Origin: JAKFDI01 sp036676235
Lineage (GTDB): Bacteria > Pseudomonadota > Gammaproteobacteria > Burkholderiales > Burkholderiaceae_C
Assembly: GCA_036676235.1 (NCBI GenBank)
Contig: JAKFDI010000014.1
Coordinates: 1-64,000, forward strand
DNA: 64,000 nt
Direction: 5' to 3'
Shown here in pieces: positions 15,909 to 25,836 of the stretch. The translations under genes were made by a program, and so were the position numbers. Under the pieces are notes generated by a model. It did no database searches and was not told where the DNA came from. It saw only the letters and a program-made list of their open reading frames with translations. The first letter of the stretch is position 1. Each line of letters begins with the position of its first letter.

Positions 15909-16242
15909 GGCGGCAACGCTAGCAGAGCCGGCCGGCGCCGCCGCGGCGAACTCGGCCTGCTGCGACTCGAGCCGCCGGAGCAACTGCGCGAGCGGCGCCA
16001 TCGGCACGCCGATGGCGCCGTCCCGACCAAACGGGGTGCATTACCTGTGGCGAACGGTCGTGGGCAGTTCTCGACCCGGAGGGACAGCAGCGCCTGAGGG
16101 TGTCGTGATTTCTGACAAGCGGTCTGTCGCAGGCGGGCGCCCCAACGTCAAAGTGCTTGATTCCAATAGCGTTCGCGTGTCCGGCTCGGGTTTTGCTTGA
16201 GATGCGCGCGTCCCGTTCCAGCAACCAGTTCGGAGAACCTCG
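15909..16242. other. Intergenic region, EamA exporter to PEP-CTERM gene
   Basis: These 334 bp between divergent genes must hold both promoters. The clearest feature is a palindrome at 15994-16019. A stretch at 16150-16200 is less GC-rich than the surroundings and could hold the rightward promoter, but no convincing -35/-10 pair was found. The Shine-Dalgarno GGAGAA lies five bases before the PEP-CTERM start. Confidence 0.5.
15994..16019. promoter_or_regulatory. Perfect 12-bp inverted repeat (operator or hairpin)
   Basis: GGCGCCATCGGC, two bases, then GCCGATGGCGCC form a perfect palindrome in the divergent region, about 85 bp upstream of the EamA start. No T-run follows on either strand, so it reads better as a regulator site or cruciform than as a terminator. 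Confidence 0.45.
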
Positions 16243-17037
16243 ATGAACGTTTCGATTTGGGTCAAGCGTGCCTTCGGCGCATGCGCGTTGTTCTCCGCAG
16301 CCATCGTGGCGCAAGCCGCGCCCACGCTGTGGGTGAGTACGGGGTCCGCCGGATTGGCGACGGTCGACGTCGCGACCGGCGCAACGTCGTTCATCGGGGG
16401 CACGGGCACGACTCTCACCGACATCGCATTCAGCCCCACGGGTGCCCTCTACGGGATTTCGTTCACAAGCCTGTATTCGGTGAATTCGAGCACCGGAGCC
16501 GCGACACTGGTCGGCAGCCTGGGCGCGGTGAGTGGCACCGCCAACGCCCTGGTTTTCGGGGCGGATGGCACCCTGTACATGGCCGGCAGTTCGCTTTACT
16601 CGGTCAATACGCTGACCGGCGCCGCGAGCGCAATCGGCGCGATCGGCTTTGCGTCGGGCGGTGATCTTGCGTTCATCGGTGGCGACCTCTACATGGCGTC
16701 GAGCGGCAATCAACTCATCGACGTGGACATCAGCACCGGCGCGGGTACCCTCATCGGCAATTTGGGCGTCGGGAGCATGTTCGGCCTGGCAACCCCCGAT
16801 AACGTGAACCTCTATGGCGTGGCCGGCCAGAGCGTTTACGCCGTGAACACGACGACGGGCGCAGCCGCGTTCCAGTCGACGTTCTCCCCGACCCTTACTG
16901 GCGGCGCTTTTGGCTTGGCGTTCCGCACTGAGGCTGGCGGAGGCAGCGTGCCGGAGCCCAGCACATTGGCGCTGGCGGGCTTGGCCCTGCTCGGGGTCGC
17001 CGCGGGGCGCCGGCGCGGTGCGAAATTCGTTCGCTAG
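16243..17037 (+). CDS. PEP-CTERM sorted exoprotein
   Basis: A 264-residue secreted protein with a signal peptide ending in AQAA (about 26 residues) and a C-terminal PEP-CTERM sorting signal: VPEPSTLALAGLALLGVAAG followed by RRRGAKF. The body has about five repeats of a beta-propeller-like strand (TLYMAGSSLYSVNTLTGAAS, SLYSVNSSTGAATLVGSLG, SVYAVNTTTGAAAF). Such proteins are processed by an exosortase (EpsH/XrtA) in bacteria that make exopolysaccharide or flocs; no exosortase lies in this window. The propeller could bind a ligand, but that is inference. Overall composition is slightly less GC-rich than its neighbours. Confidence 0.9.
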   Translation: MNVSIWVKRAFGACALFSAAIVAQAAPTLWVSTGSAGLATVDVATGATSFIGGTGTTLTDIAFSPTGALYGISFTSLYSVNSSTGAATLVGSLGAVSGTANALVFGADGTLYMAGSSLYSVNTLTGAASAIGAIGFASGGDLAFIGGDLYMASSGNQLIDVDISTGAGTLIGNLGVGSMFGLATPDNVNLYGVAGQSVYAVNTTTGAAAFQSTFSPTLTGGAFGLAFRTEAGGGSVPEPSTLALAGLALLGVAAGRRRGAKFVR

Positions 17038-17270
17038 CTCTCTGAACGATCTCACGTTGCCGACCCCGCGCACCGGGGCACCAGCGCCCGGATAGGGGAA
17101 CAGATCGGGGACCGGGAAACGCTCTGTGCTCCCGGTGCCGCCGGATTTCACCGTCGCGAAGGCGCAGAACACCAGCACCACCACGGGGTGGCTCAGTAGC
17201 GCCCCGCGAGCATTGCCTATGATCGTGCAGGCCCCGAGGGGACGCCGACGGTGAACAGGCCCCGCGTCGT

Positions 17271-17801
17271 TCAGCCCGGCTGGAGGTGCGACAGCGGCAG
17301 CGCCGAAGCCGCCTTCACCTCACCCAGCGCGAAGCTGGTGTGGATGTCCTTCACGTTCGGCAGGTTGAGCAGCGTGTGCAGCGCGAAGCGCGAAAAGGCG
17401 TCGAGGTCGGTCACCACCACCTGCAGCTCGAAGGTGCCGGCACCCGAGATGTAGTGGCACGCGATCACCTCCGGCAGCGTGCGGATCGCCTCCTCCAGCG
17501 CGCGTGTCGCCTCGCCGGTGCTGCGCTCTGCGTCGAGCCGCACGAAGGCGAGCACGCCCAGGCCAATGCGGCGGCGGTCGATCTCGGCGCGGTAGCCGGT
17601 GATGTAGCCCTGCGCTTCCAGCGCCTTCACCCGCCTCCAGGTGGGCGCCGCGGAGAGGCCGATGCGCCCGGCCAGCTCGGTGTTCGACAGGCGAGCGTCT
17701 TGCTGCAGTTCGCGCAGGAGCGCGATGTCGTAGCGGTCCAGTGCCGCGCCGGCGGCTGGAATGCTCGGGGTTTTCCCGTGTTCGGCTGGTTTCGGCGACA
17801 T
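17271..17801 (-). CDS. Lrp/AsnC family transcriptional regulator
   Basis: A 176-residue Lrp-type regulator: an N-terminal winged helix-turn-helix (about residues 22-75, LDRYDIALLRELQQDARLSN then LAGRIGLSAAPTWRRVKALE) and a C-terminal RAM effector domain (FVRLDAERSTGEATRALEEA, ACHYISGAGTFELQVVV). It is divergently transcribed from a fused indolepyruvate oxidoreductase with 180 bp between starts; this arrangement suggests it controls that gene in response to an aromatic or branched amino acid. The effector is not visible from sequence. Confidence 0.92.
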   Translation of the reverse strand: MSPKPAEHGKTPSIPAAGAALDRYDIALLRELQQDARLSNTELAGRIGLSAAPTWRRVKALEAQGYITGYRAEIDRRRIGLGVLAFVRLDAERSTGEATRALEEAIRTLPEVIACHYISGAGTFELQVVVTDLDAFSRFALHTLLNLPNVKDIHTSFALGEVKAASALPLSHLQPG

Positions 17802-17981
17802 GAGCCCTCGTTTCCCTGAACTCGCGAACGATTATTGCGCGGAAGCCGGCTGCTGGCGCAATCAACGAAAGCACCTGTCGCCGTCGAAAAACTACACTTT
17901 GCGCACACTGGCGGTTGCCACGAACAACCCGCCGCACGTTTGCCCGGACACCCCGCCGGGCCGCCTGATGGAGCCTGCCGC

Positions 17982-20900
17982 ATGAACGCCCCCCTGCCCG
18001 AGTCGATCCGCCGCGCGCTCGAAACCGTTTCCCTCGACGACAAGTACAGCCTCGCTGGCGGCCGTGCCTTCATGAGCGGCGTGCAGGCGCTGGTGCGCCT
18101 GCCGATGCTGCAGCGCACGCGCGATGCGATGGCCGGCGTGAACACCGCCGGCTTCGTGAGCGGCTACCGCGGCTCGCCGCTGGGCGGCTACGACCAGGCG
18201 CTGTGGCAGGCGAAGAAGCACCTCGCGGCGCAGAACATCGTGTTCCAGCCGGGCGTGAACGAGGAACTCGCCGCCACCGCCGTGTGGGGCACACAGCAGC
18301 TCGACCTGTATCCGCAGAGCAAGAAGTTCGACGGCGTGTTCGGCATCTGGTACGGCAAGGGGCCGGGCGTGGACCGCTGCTCCGATGTCTTCAAGCACGC
18401 CAACATGGCCGGCACCGCCAGGCACGGCGGCGTGATCGCCGTGGCCGGCGACGACCACATCGCCAAGAGCAGCACCGCCGCCCACCAGAGCGACCATATC
18501 TTCAAGGCCTGCGGTCTGCCGGTGTTCTTTCCGAGCAGCGTGCAAGACATCCTCGACATGGGCCTGCACGCCTTCGCCATGAGCCGCTTTGCGGGCGTGT
18601 GGTCGAGCATGAAGACGATCCAGGAGATCGTGGAATCGTCGTCCAGCATCTCCGTCGACCCCGACCGGGTGAACATCGTGCTGCCCGAGGACTTTCCGAT
18701 GCCCGAAGGCGGCCTGCACATCCGCTGGCCCGACGCCGCGCTCGAGCAGGAAGCGCGGCTGATGAACCACAAGTGGTATGCCGCGCTCGCCTACGTGCGC
18801 GCCAACCGGCTGAACCACAACGTGATCGAGGGACCGAACGACCGCTTCGGCATCGCGGCCAGCGGCAAGGCCTTCAACGACACACGTCAGGCGCTGCAGG
18901 ACCTCGGCCTCGATGACGTCGATTGCCGCCGGCTCGGCATCCGCCTGCACAAGGTCAACGTGGTGTGGCCGCTGGAAGCCACGATCACGCGCGAATTCGC
19001 GACCGGCCTGCAGGAGATCCTCGTCGTCGAGGAAAAGCGCCAGGTCATCGAATACCAGATCAAGGAAGAGCTCTACAACTGGCGCAGCGACGTGCGCCCC
19101 AACGTGCTCGGCAAGTTCGACGAGGTCGAAGGTGATGCGACGGGCGGCGAGTGGTCGCAGCCCAACCCGAGCGGCAACTGGCTGCTGCGCGCTCAGGCCG
19201 ACCTGACGCCGGCCATCATTGCCCGCGCCATCGGCAAGCGGTTGAAGAAGCTCGGCGTGGATGCCGACACAACGAGCCGCATCGATGCGCGGCTCACCAT
19301 CATCGACGCCAAGGAGAAGAGCCTCGCCCACATCGCCGTGACGGCGGGCACGCCCGGCGGCAACGTGGCCGAGCGCACGCCGTGGTTCTGCAGCGGCTGC
19401 CCGCACAACACCTCCACCCGCGTGCCCGAGGGCTCGCGCGCCGTGGCCGGCATCGGCTGCCATTACATGGCGGTGTGGATGGACCGCAGCACCGTCACCT
19501 TCAGCCAGATGGGCGGCGAGGGCGTGTCGTGGATGGGGCAGGCGCCGTTCACGACCGACCAGCACATCTTCGCCAACCTCGGCGACGGCACGTACTACCA
19601 CTCCGGCCTGCTGGCGGTGCGCCAAAGCATCGCGGCCGGCGTGAACATCACCTACAAGATCCTGTTCAACGACGCAGTGGCCATGACCGGCGGCCAGCCA
19701 GTGGACGGCACCCTGCGCGTGCCCGAGATGACGCGCGAACTCGAAGCCGAGGGCGCGAAGAAGATCGTCGTCGTGACCGACGAGCCCGAGAAGTACGCAG
19801 ACGACTCGCTGCGCCTCGCGCCCGGCGCCACCGTGCATCACCGCGACGAACTCGACGCCATCCAGAAGCAGTTGCGCGAGATCCCCGGCACCACCGTCAT
19901 CGTCTACGACCAGACCTGCGCCACCGAGAAACGCCGCCGTCGCAAGCGCGGCACGATGGCCGACCCGGCCAAGCGCGTCGTCATCAACGAACTGGTGTGC
20001 GAAGGCTGCGGCGACTGCTCGGTGCAGAGCAACTGCCTGTCGGTTGAGCCGGTGGAGACCGAGTTCGGCCGCAAGCGCCGCATCAACCAGAACAGCTGCA
20101 ACAAGGACTACTCCTGCGTGAAGGGCTTCTGCCCGAGCTTCGTGACGGTGGAGGGCGGCCAGTACAAGGGTGCGGCCAAGGCAAAGCCGAAGGAGCGGCC
20201 CGATCCGTTCACACTGCCTGCGCTGCCGGAGCCGGTGCTGCCTCTGGCGGAAAAGTCCTGGGGCATCGTCGTCGCTGGCGTCGGCGGCACCGGCGTCATC
20301 ACCATCGGCCAGTTGCTCGGCATGGCCGCCCACCTCGAAGGCAAGGGCGTGATCACGCAGGACGCGGCGGGCCTTGCGCAAAAGGGCGGTGCCACCTGGA
20401 GCCACATCCAGATCGCCAACCGCCAGGAAGCGATTCACGCCACCAAGGTGGGCACGGCCGAGGCCGACCTCGTGATCGGCTGCGACCCGATCGTCGCGGC
20501 CAACCAGGCCACGCTCGCGGTGCTGCGCGAAGGCCGCAGCTACGTGGCGCTGAACACCCACGGCGCGCCCACGGCCGCCTTCGTGCACGACCCGAACTGG
20601 CAGTTCCCGGGCGGGCGCTGCGAGGCGGTGATCGCCGCCGCCGCGGGCGGTGCGGCGCAGGTCGGCATGGTCGATGCCGACAAGCTGGCCGTGGACCTGC
20701 TCGGCGACTCGATCTACGCCAACCCGCTGCTGCTCGGCTACGCCTGGCAGAAGGGCCGCGTGCCGATCGGTCATGCGGCGCTGCTGCGCGCGATCGAACT
20801 CAACGGCGTGCAGGTCGAGAACAACAAGGCCGCCTTCGAGTGGGGCCGGCGCGCGGCGCATGACCTCGCCGCCGTGCAGGCGCTGACGAAACCGGCACAG

Positions 20901-21575
20901 GTGATCGAGTTCGTGCGCAAGGCTAGCCGGCTGGACGATGTGATCGCGACGCGCGCGGAGTTCCTGACGAGTTACCAGAACCTCGCCTACGCGCAGGCCT
21001 ACCGCCACTACGTGGAGAAGACACGCGCTGCCGAAGCGCCGCTCGGCACGACGCGGCTCACCGAGGCGGTGGCGCGCAATCTCTTCAAGCTCATGGCCTA
21101 CAAGGACGAGTACGAGGTGGCGCGTCTGCACACCGATCGATCGTTCCACGAGCGCATCGGCGCGATGTTCGAGGGCGACTACACGCTGCACTACCACCTC
21201 GCGCCGCCCATCCTCGGCAAGCGCGATGCGAACGGCCAGGCGGTGAAGCAGTCCTTCGGGCCGTGGATGCTGAAAGCCTTCGGCGTGCTGACGAAGTTCA
21301 AGGGCCTGCGCGGCACGGCCTTCGATCCCTTCGGGCGCACCGAGGAACGCAAGACGGAACGCGCGCTCATCGGCGAGTACCGCGCGTCGATCGACGAGGT
21401 GCTGGCGGGGCTGGATGCATCGCGGCTGCCACTGGCGGTGGAGATCGCGTCGATTCCGCAGGACATCCGCGGCTACGGCCACGTCAAGGCCCGCCACCTC
21501 GCGGCGGCGCGCCCGAAGTGGGAATCGCTGATGCAGCGCTGGCGCGGCGAGGGCGCGTTGCAGCAGGTGGCGTGA
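17982..21575 (+). CDS. Indolepyruvate ferredoxin oxidoreductase, fused alpha/gamma form
   Basis: A 1197-residue thiamine-diphosphate, iron-sulfur enzyme that oxidatively decarboxylates aryl-2-oxoacids (indolepyruvate, phenylpyruvate) to acyl-CoA, reducing ferredoxin. The order is pyrimidine-binding domain, TPP/Mg motif GDGTYYHSGLLAVRQ (near 540), a cysteine cluster CEGCGDCSVQSNC with NSCNKDYSCVKGFC (about 673-710), and a gamma domain starting GVGGTGVITIGQLLG near 770. GGAG nine bases before 17982 decides the start. Such single-chain IorAB enzymes belong to aromatic amino acid breakdown. The divergent Lrp/AsnC gene is its likely regulator. Confidence 0.93.
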   Translation: MNAPLPESIRRALETVSLDDKYSLAGGRAFMSGVQALVRLPMLQRTRDAMAGVNTAGFVSGYRGSPLGGYDQALWQAKKHLAAQNIVFQPGVNEELAATAVWGTQQLDLYPQSKKFDGVFGIWYGKGPGVDRCSDVFKHANMAGTARHGGVIAVAGDDHIAKSSTAAHQSDHIFKACGLPVFFPSSVQDILDMGLHAFAMSRFAGVWSSMKTIQEIVESSSSISVDPDRVNIVLPEDFPMPEGGLHIRWPDAALEQEARLMNHKWYAALAYVRANRLNHNVIEGPNDRFGIAASGKAFNDTRQALQDLGLDDVDCRRLGIRLHKVNVVWPLEATITREFATGLQEILVVEEKRQVIEYQIKEELYNWRSDVRPNVLGKFDEVEGDATGGEWSQPNPSGNWLLRAQADLTPAIIARAIGKRLKKLGVDADTTSRIDARLTIIDAKEKSLAHIAVTAGTPGGNVAERTPWFCSGCPHNTSTRVPEGSRAVAGIGCHYMAVWMDRSTVTFSQMGGEGVSWMGQAPFTTDQHIFANLGDGTYYHSGLLAVRQSIAAGVNITYKILFNDAVAMTGGQPVDGTLRVPEMTRELEAEGAKKIVVVTDEPEKYADDSLRLAPGATVHHRDELDAIQKQLREIPGTTVIVYDQTCATEKRRRRKRGTMADPAKRVVINELVCEGCGDCSVQSNCLSVEPVETEFGRKRRINQNSCNKDYSCVKGFCPSFVTVEGGQYKGAAKAKPKERPDPFTLPALPEPVLPLAEKSWGIVVAGVGGTGVITIGQLLGMAAHLEGKGVITQDAAGLAQKGGATWSHIQIANRQEAIHATKVGTAEADLVIGCDPIVAANQATLAVLREGRSYVALNTHGAPTAAFVHDPNWQFPGGRCEAVIAAAAGGAAQVGMVDADKLAVDLLGDSIYANPLLLGYAWQKGRVPIGHAALLRAIELNGVQVENNKAAFEWGRRAAHDLAAVQALTKPAQVIEFVRKASRLDDVIATRAEFLTSYQNLAYAQAYRHYVEKTRAAEAPLGTTRLTEAVARNLFKLMAYKDEYEVARLHTDRSFHERIGAMFEGDYTLHYHLAPPILGKRDANGQAVKQSFGPWMLKAFGVLTKFKGLRGTAFDPFGRTEERKTERALIGEYRASIDEVLAGLDASRLPLAVEIASIPQDIRGYGHVKARHLAAARPKWESLMQRWRGEGALQQVA

Positions 21576-21609
21576 GCCGGCGGCGGGTGCCCCGGCACAA
21601 TCCGCCGCC

Positions 21610-22614
21610 ATGGATTCCCTCTCCCAGCTCGCACTCGGTGCCGCCGTTGGCATCGGTGTGATGGGGCGCCGCACGGCGCTGTGGAAGGCCGCCCTGTGGG
21701 GCGCCGTCTGCGGAACCTTGCCCGACCTCGATGCCTTCATCGACCACGGCGACCCGATCCGCAACATGACCTTCCACCGCACGGAAAGTCATGCGCTGTT
21801 CTGGCTCACGCTTGCCTCGCCGTTCATCGCCGGAACCATCGCCAAGCTGCACGGCCAGTGGACACTGTTTCGTCGCTGGTGGCTCGCCGTGTGGCTGGCG
21901 CTCATCACGCACCCGCTGCTCGACTGGATGACGGTCTACGGCACGCAGCTCGGCCTGCCCTTCACCGACCATCCCTTCGGCGTGGGCAGCATCTTCATCA
22001 TCGATCCGCTGTACACGCTGCCGCTGCTGATCGGCGTGGTCGTGGCCCTGTCGCTGCGCAGCGTGCGTGGCCTGCGCTGGAATGCCGCGGGCCTCACGCT
22101 CAGCACCGTCTACCTGGCCTGGAGCTTCGCCGCGCAGCAGCATGTGCGCACGATCGCCGAAGCCTCGCTGCGCCAGCAGGGTGTGGCAGCCGAGCGGCTG
22201 CTGGTCACGCCCACCGCCTTCAACACCGTGCTGTGGCGCGTGCTTGCAGTGTCGGGCAGCACCTACCGCGAGGGCTTCTATTCGCTGCTCGATGCCGAGC
22301 CGCGCATCCACTTCGACGCCTTCCCGCGCGGCGAAGCGCTGTACGACGCCACGCGCGGCGACTGGCACGTGGCGCGCATGGCCTGGTTCACGCACGGCTT
22401 CTTCAAGATGGCGCAGCGCGGCGACGAGCTGCGCCTGAGCGATCTGCGCATGGGGCAGGAGCCCTACTACACCTTCACCTTCGTGGTGGCGCGCCACGGC
22501 TCGGACTGGAAGCCGGTGGCGCCTGAACTGGTGGTGGGCCGGCCGGACCTCGACCGCGCCCTGCCTTGGCTGTGGCGGCGCCTGCGCGGCGAGTTGCTGC
22601 CGCCGCCGCGCTGA
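21610..22614 (+). CDS. YdjM-type membrane-bound metal-dependent hydrolase
   Basis: A 334-residue protein with about five transmembrane helices and the YdjM/DUF457 pattern: PDLDAFIDHGDP, FHRTESHALFW and THPLLDWMTVYGTQ, which carry the histidines and aspartates expected to bind the metal. The C-terminal ~140 residues (from ERLLVTPTAFN) form a soluble beta-rich region. The substrate is unknown; some relatives are induced by DNA damage. It begins 34 bp after the oxidoreductase stop in the same direction, so read-through is possible, and is convergent with the DUF72 gene. Confidence 0.83.
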   Translation: MDSLSQLALGAAVGIGVMGRRTALWKAALWGAVCGTLPDLDAFIDHGDPIRNMTFHRTESHALFWLTLASPFIAGTIAKLHGQWTLFRRWWLAVWLALITHPLLDWMTVYGTQLGLPFTDHPFGVGSIFIIDPLYTLPLLIGVVVALSLRSVRGLRWNAAGLTLSTVYLAWSFAAQQHVRTIAEASLRQQGVAAERLLVTPTAFNTVLWRVLAVSGSTYREGFYSLLDAEPRIHFDAFPRGEALYDATRGDWHVARMAWFTHGFFKMAQRGDELRLSDLRMGQEPYYTFTFVVARHGSDWKPVAPELVVGRPDLDRALPWLWRRLRGELLPPPR

Positions 22615-22617
22615 ATC

Positions 22618-23538
22618 TCAGCTCTCCAGCGGCCGGAACCGCCCGTCCTCGCCCAGACCGTTAGGGAGGCCGAGCTTGCCCAGCAGCTTGGCCGCGTTCT
22701 CCGGCGCGTGCAGCTTGTCGGTGTTGTCGAAGTAGCAGAACACGTCGCGCGCCTTCGCCTTCTGCGGCGGCTTGGTCGAGATCAGGCGCGGCGATTCCGG
22801 TTCACCGCCGCCGCGCCAGGCCTCGATGCGTGTCGCCCATTGATCGATCTCTGCCTCGCTGTAGCCGCTGCGGTAGGTCTCCACCGCGCCGTGCAGCCGC
22901 AGGTAGACGAAGTCGGCCGTGACGTCGTCGTTCTCCGGCCAGCGCTCGGCCGTATCGGCCACGACGAAGGCCACCCGGTAGCGCCGCAGCAACGCGATGA
23001 AGGCCGGGTCGACAAAGCTCTCGTGCCGCACCTCCAGCGCGTGGCGCACGGGGCGCACGTCGTCGATCTCCAGCCATGCGCGGCCGGCCATCTTGTCGTC
23101 GTGCTCGCAGGCCACCATCAGCGCCTCTTCCGTCGTGTGCGGCAGCAGCGAGAGAAAGTGCTCGATGCGCGGTGCATCGAAGCGCATGTTGGGCGGCAAC
23201 TGCCACAGGATGGGGCCGAGCTTGGCGTTCAGGCGCAGCACGCCCGAGGCGAAGAAGTTGGCGATCGGCGCCTCGACCTCGCGCAGGCGCCGCACGTGAG
23301 TGATGTACTGCGGCGCCTTCACGCTGAAGACGAAGTCGCCCGGCGTGTCGTCGTGCCACTCGGCAAAGCTTGGCGGGCGCTGCAGCGAATAGAAGGTGCC
23401 GTTGATCTCGATCGTCGACAGCGCGCGCGATGCGAATGCCAGCTCGCGCCGCTGCACCAGCCCCTCGGGGTAGAACTCGCCGCGCCACGGCTCGTAGCGC
23501 CAGCCCGACACGCCCACACGAACCTCGCCCTTGCTCAT
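22618..23538 (-). CDS. DUF72 family protein (YecE-like TIM barrel)
   Basis: A 306-residue DUF72/YecE protein. Diagnostic motifs are GVSGWRYEPWRGEFYPEGL at the N terminus, EINGTFYSLQRPPSFAEWHDDTP, FVFSVKAPQYITH, LGPILWQLPPNMRFD and the C-terminal DVFCYFDNT. Structures of the family are TIM barrels with a pocket, but the reaction is unknown. The start is preceded by a weak GA-rich stretch. It is convergent with the YdjM-type gene, with three bases between stops, and divergent from the UPF0149 gene. Confidence 0.93.
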   Translation of the reverse strand: MSKGEVRVGVSGWRYEPWRGEFYPEGLVQRRELAFASRALSTIEINGTFYSLQRPPSFAEWHDDTPGDFVFSVKAPQYITHVRRLREVEAPIANFFASGVLRLNAKLGPILWQLPPNMRFDAPRIEHFLSLLPHTTEEALMVACEHDDKMAGRAWLEIDDVRPVRHALEVRHESFVDPAFIALLRRYRVAFVVADTAERWPENDDVTADFVYLRLHGAVETYRSGYSEAEIDQWATRIEAWRGGGEPESPRLISTKPPQKAKARDVFCYFDNTDKLHAPENAAKLLGKLGLPNGLGEDGRFRPLES

Positions 23539-23671
23539 CGTGCTTGGCCCCTTGCCTTGATTCTTTCGCCGGTCACGGCGAACAGCCTATCGCCCGCAGT
23601 GCCATCGCAGGTGCTGCTTTGTAAACCGGCGCTGCCGACGACAATCGCGGGGCCCCATCCGAGACCCCGCC

Positions 23672-24427
<756 letters not shown>

Positions 24428-24428
24428 T

Positions 24429-24516
24429 TGACCCACCCCCTACGCGCTTCGCGCGCCCCCTCAAGGGGGCACCGCTGGCGGACCGGCAGAGCCGGATCCG
24501 CGGCGGTTGCTTGATC
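24429..24516 (+). repeat. 88-bp stop-codon-linked repeat, copy 2
   Basis: Begins TGACCCACC two bases after the stop of the UPF0149/SEC-C gene and ends in TTGATC, aligning base for base with copy 1. It differs mainly in the segment after GGGGGCA (CCGCTGG against GCACCAG) and at scattered single positions. The three hairpins are all kept, which suggests selection on structure. Confidence 0.9.
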
Positions 24517-24556
24517 ATGTGGCGCGGGGTGGCGCGCAGCGCCATGAATCACTGAA

Positions 24557-25324
24557 ATGCGGCTGCAGATCCTCTCCGACCTCCACCTCGAGACCGAAGA
24601 CTTCGACCCCACGCCCGCGCCCGGCGCGGAGTTGCTGGTGCTGTGCGGCGACATCGATACCCAATGGACCGGGCTCGAACGCTTTCGCGACTGGCCGGTG
24701 CCGGTGATCTATGTCGCCGGCAACCACGAGTTCGAGGGCCGCGACGTCGACGCCACCTGGATCGCGCTGCGCGAGCACGCCGAGTCGCTCGGCTTCACCA
24801 TGCTCGAACGCCAGAGTTGCGTGCTGCAGGCGCCGGACGGCCGGCGCATCCGCTTCCTCGGCACCGTACGCTGGTGCGACTTCGACCTGTTCGGCGAGGC
24901 GCAGCGCGAGCGGGCGATGCGCGCCGGCACCTACTTCATGAAGGTGATGCACGCCAAGCGCTTTGGCGAGCGCTTCGACGCACCCGCCGTGCGCGAAGAG
25001 GCGCTGGCCTGCCGCGCCTGGCTGGCCGATGCGCTGCAGCAGGACGAAGGCGCCGACACCACCGTGGTCATCACCCATTTCGCGCCCAGCCTGCGCAGCG
25101 CCGACCCGCGCTACGGCTCGCAGGCCGGAACGGCGAGCTTCTGCAATGCCGACGACGACCTGCTGCCCTTTGCCGACCTGTGGATCCACGGCCACCTGCA
25201 CTGCCGCCACGACTACACCGTGACGCACGCGCGGGGCCAGACGCGCGTCGTCTCCAATGCCCGCGGCCACTCGCACAACGGCGAGAGCGCCGGCTACGAT
25301 GGCCTCTTCACCGTCGACGCTTGA
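24557..25324 (+). CDS. Metallophosphoesterase
   Basis: A 255-residue calcineurin-like phosphoesterase with the full metal ligand set: SDLHLE (9-14), GDID, GNHEF, a later HFAP and GHLHCRHDY near 216. It resembles the small class often annotated as phosphodiesterases or Ser/Thr phosphatases; the substrate cannot be read. The start is the only Met before the first motif, and no clear Shine-Dalgarno is seen, since the preceding 130 bp include the 88-bp repeat. Confidence 0.92.
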   Translation: MRLQILSDLHLETEDFDPTPAPGAELLVLCGDIDTQWTGLERFRDWPVPVIYVAGNHEFEGRDVDATWIALREHAESLGFTMLERQSCVLQAPDGRRIRFLGTVRWCDFDLFGEAQRERAMRAGTYFMKVMHAKRFGERFDAPAVREEALACRAWLADALQQDEGADTTVVITHFAPSLRSADPRYGSQAGTASFCNADDDLLPFADLWIHGHLHCRHDYTVTHARGQTRVVSNARGHSHNGESAGYDGLFTVDA

Positions 25325-25397
25325 CCCGCATCAAGCGCGCCGCGCCACCGCTTCGACACACTGAAACCCCCGACCTGTCCGCTGGAGAAACAAGACC

Positions 25398-25820
25398 ATG
25401 AAGATCCTCGTCGCCGTCGACGGCAGCGCCTACACCAAACGCATGGTGGCCTACCTGGCCGCGCATGACGAATGGCTCGGCCCGCAGCACCAGTACACCG
25501 TGCTGACGGTCGTGCCCGCCGTGCCCACGCGCGCCGCCGCGGTGTTCGACAAGGAGACGCTGCAGGGCTACTACGACGATGAATCGGACAAGGCTTTCAA
25601 GCCGATCCGCGGCACGCTGAAGAAGCTGGGCATCAACGTCGAGTACGTGGCCAAGGTCGGCAACGCCGCCGAGGTCATCGGCAAGACGGCCGACCGCGGC
25701 AAGTACGACCTGCTGGTGATGGGCTCGCGCGGGCTCGGCTCGCTCGGCAACCTGGTGCTCGGCTCGGTGGTCACCAAGGTGCTCGCCCAGTGCGAGACGC
25801 CGGTGCTGCTGGTGCGCTGA
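25398..25820 (+). CDS. Universal stress protein, UspA family
   Basis: A 140-residue single-domain UspA protein. The N-terminal strand MKILVAVDGSAYTKRMVAYL and the ATP-binding loop MGSRGLGSLGNLVLGSVVTK (about 108-127) match the ATP-binding subclass; it ends in the conserved TPVLLVR. A good Shine-Dalgarno (GGAG, 13 bases before the ATG) is present. Its role is as a stress-induced cytoplasmic protein; no specific partner is visible here. Confidence 0.95.
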   Translation: MKILVAVDGSAYTKRMVAYLAAHDEWLGPQHQYTVLTVVPAVPTRAAAVFDKETLQGYYDDESDKAFKPIRGTLKKLGINVEYVAKVGNAAEVIGKTADRGKYDLLVMGSRGLGSLGNLVLGSVVTKVLAQCETPVLLVR

Positions 25821-25836
25821 GGCGCACCCGCGGTAT

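Noticed and set aside
17892..21782. 1296-codon open frame on the minus strand
   Set aside because: It is the shadow of the indolepyruvate oxidoreductase gene in GC-rich DNA; its composition (His/Arg/Ala rich) lacks domains, and the plus-strand gene is unambiguous.
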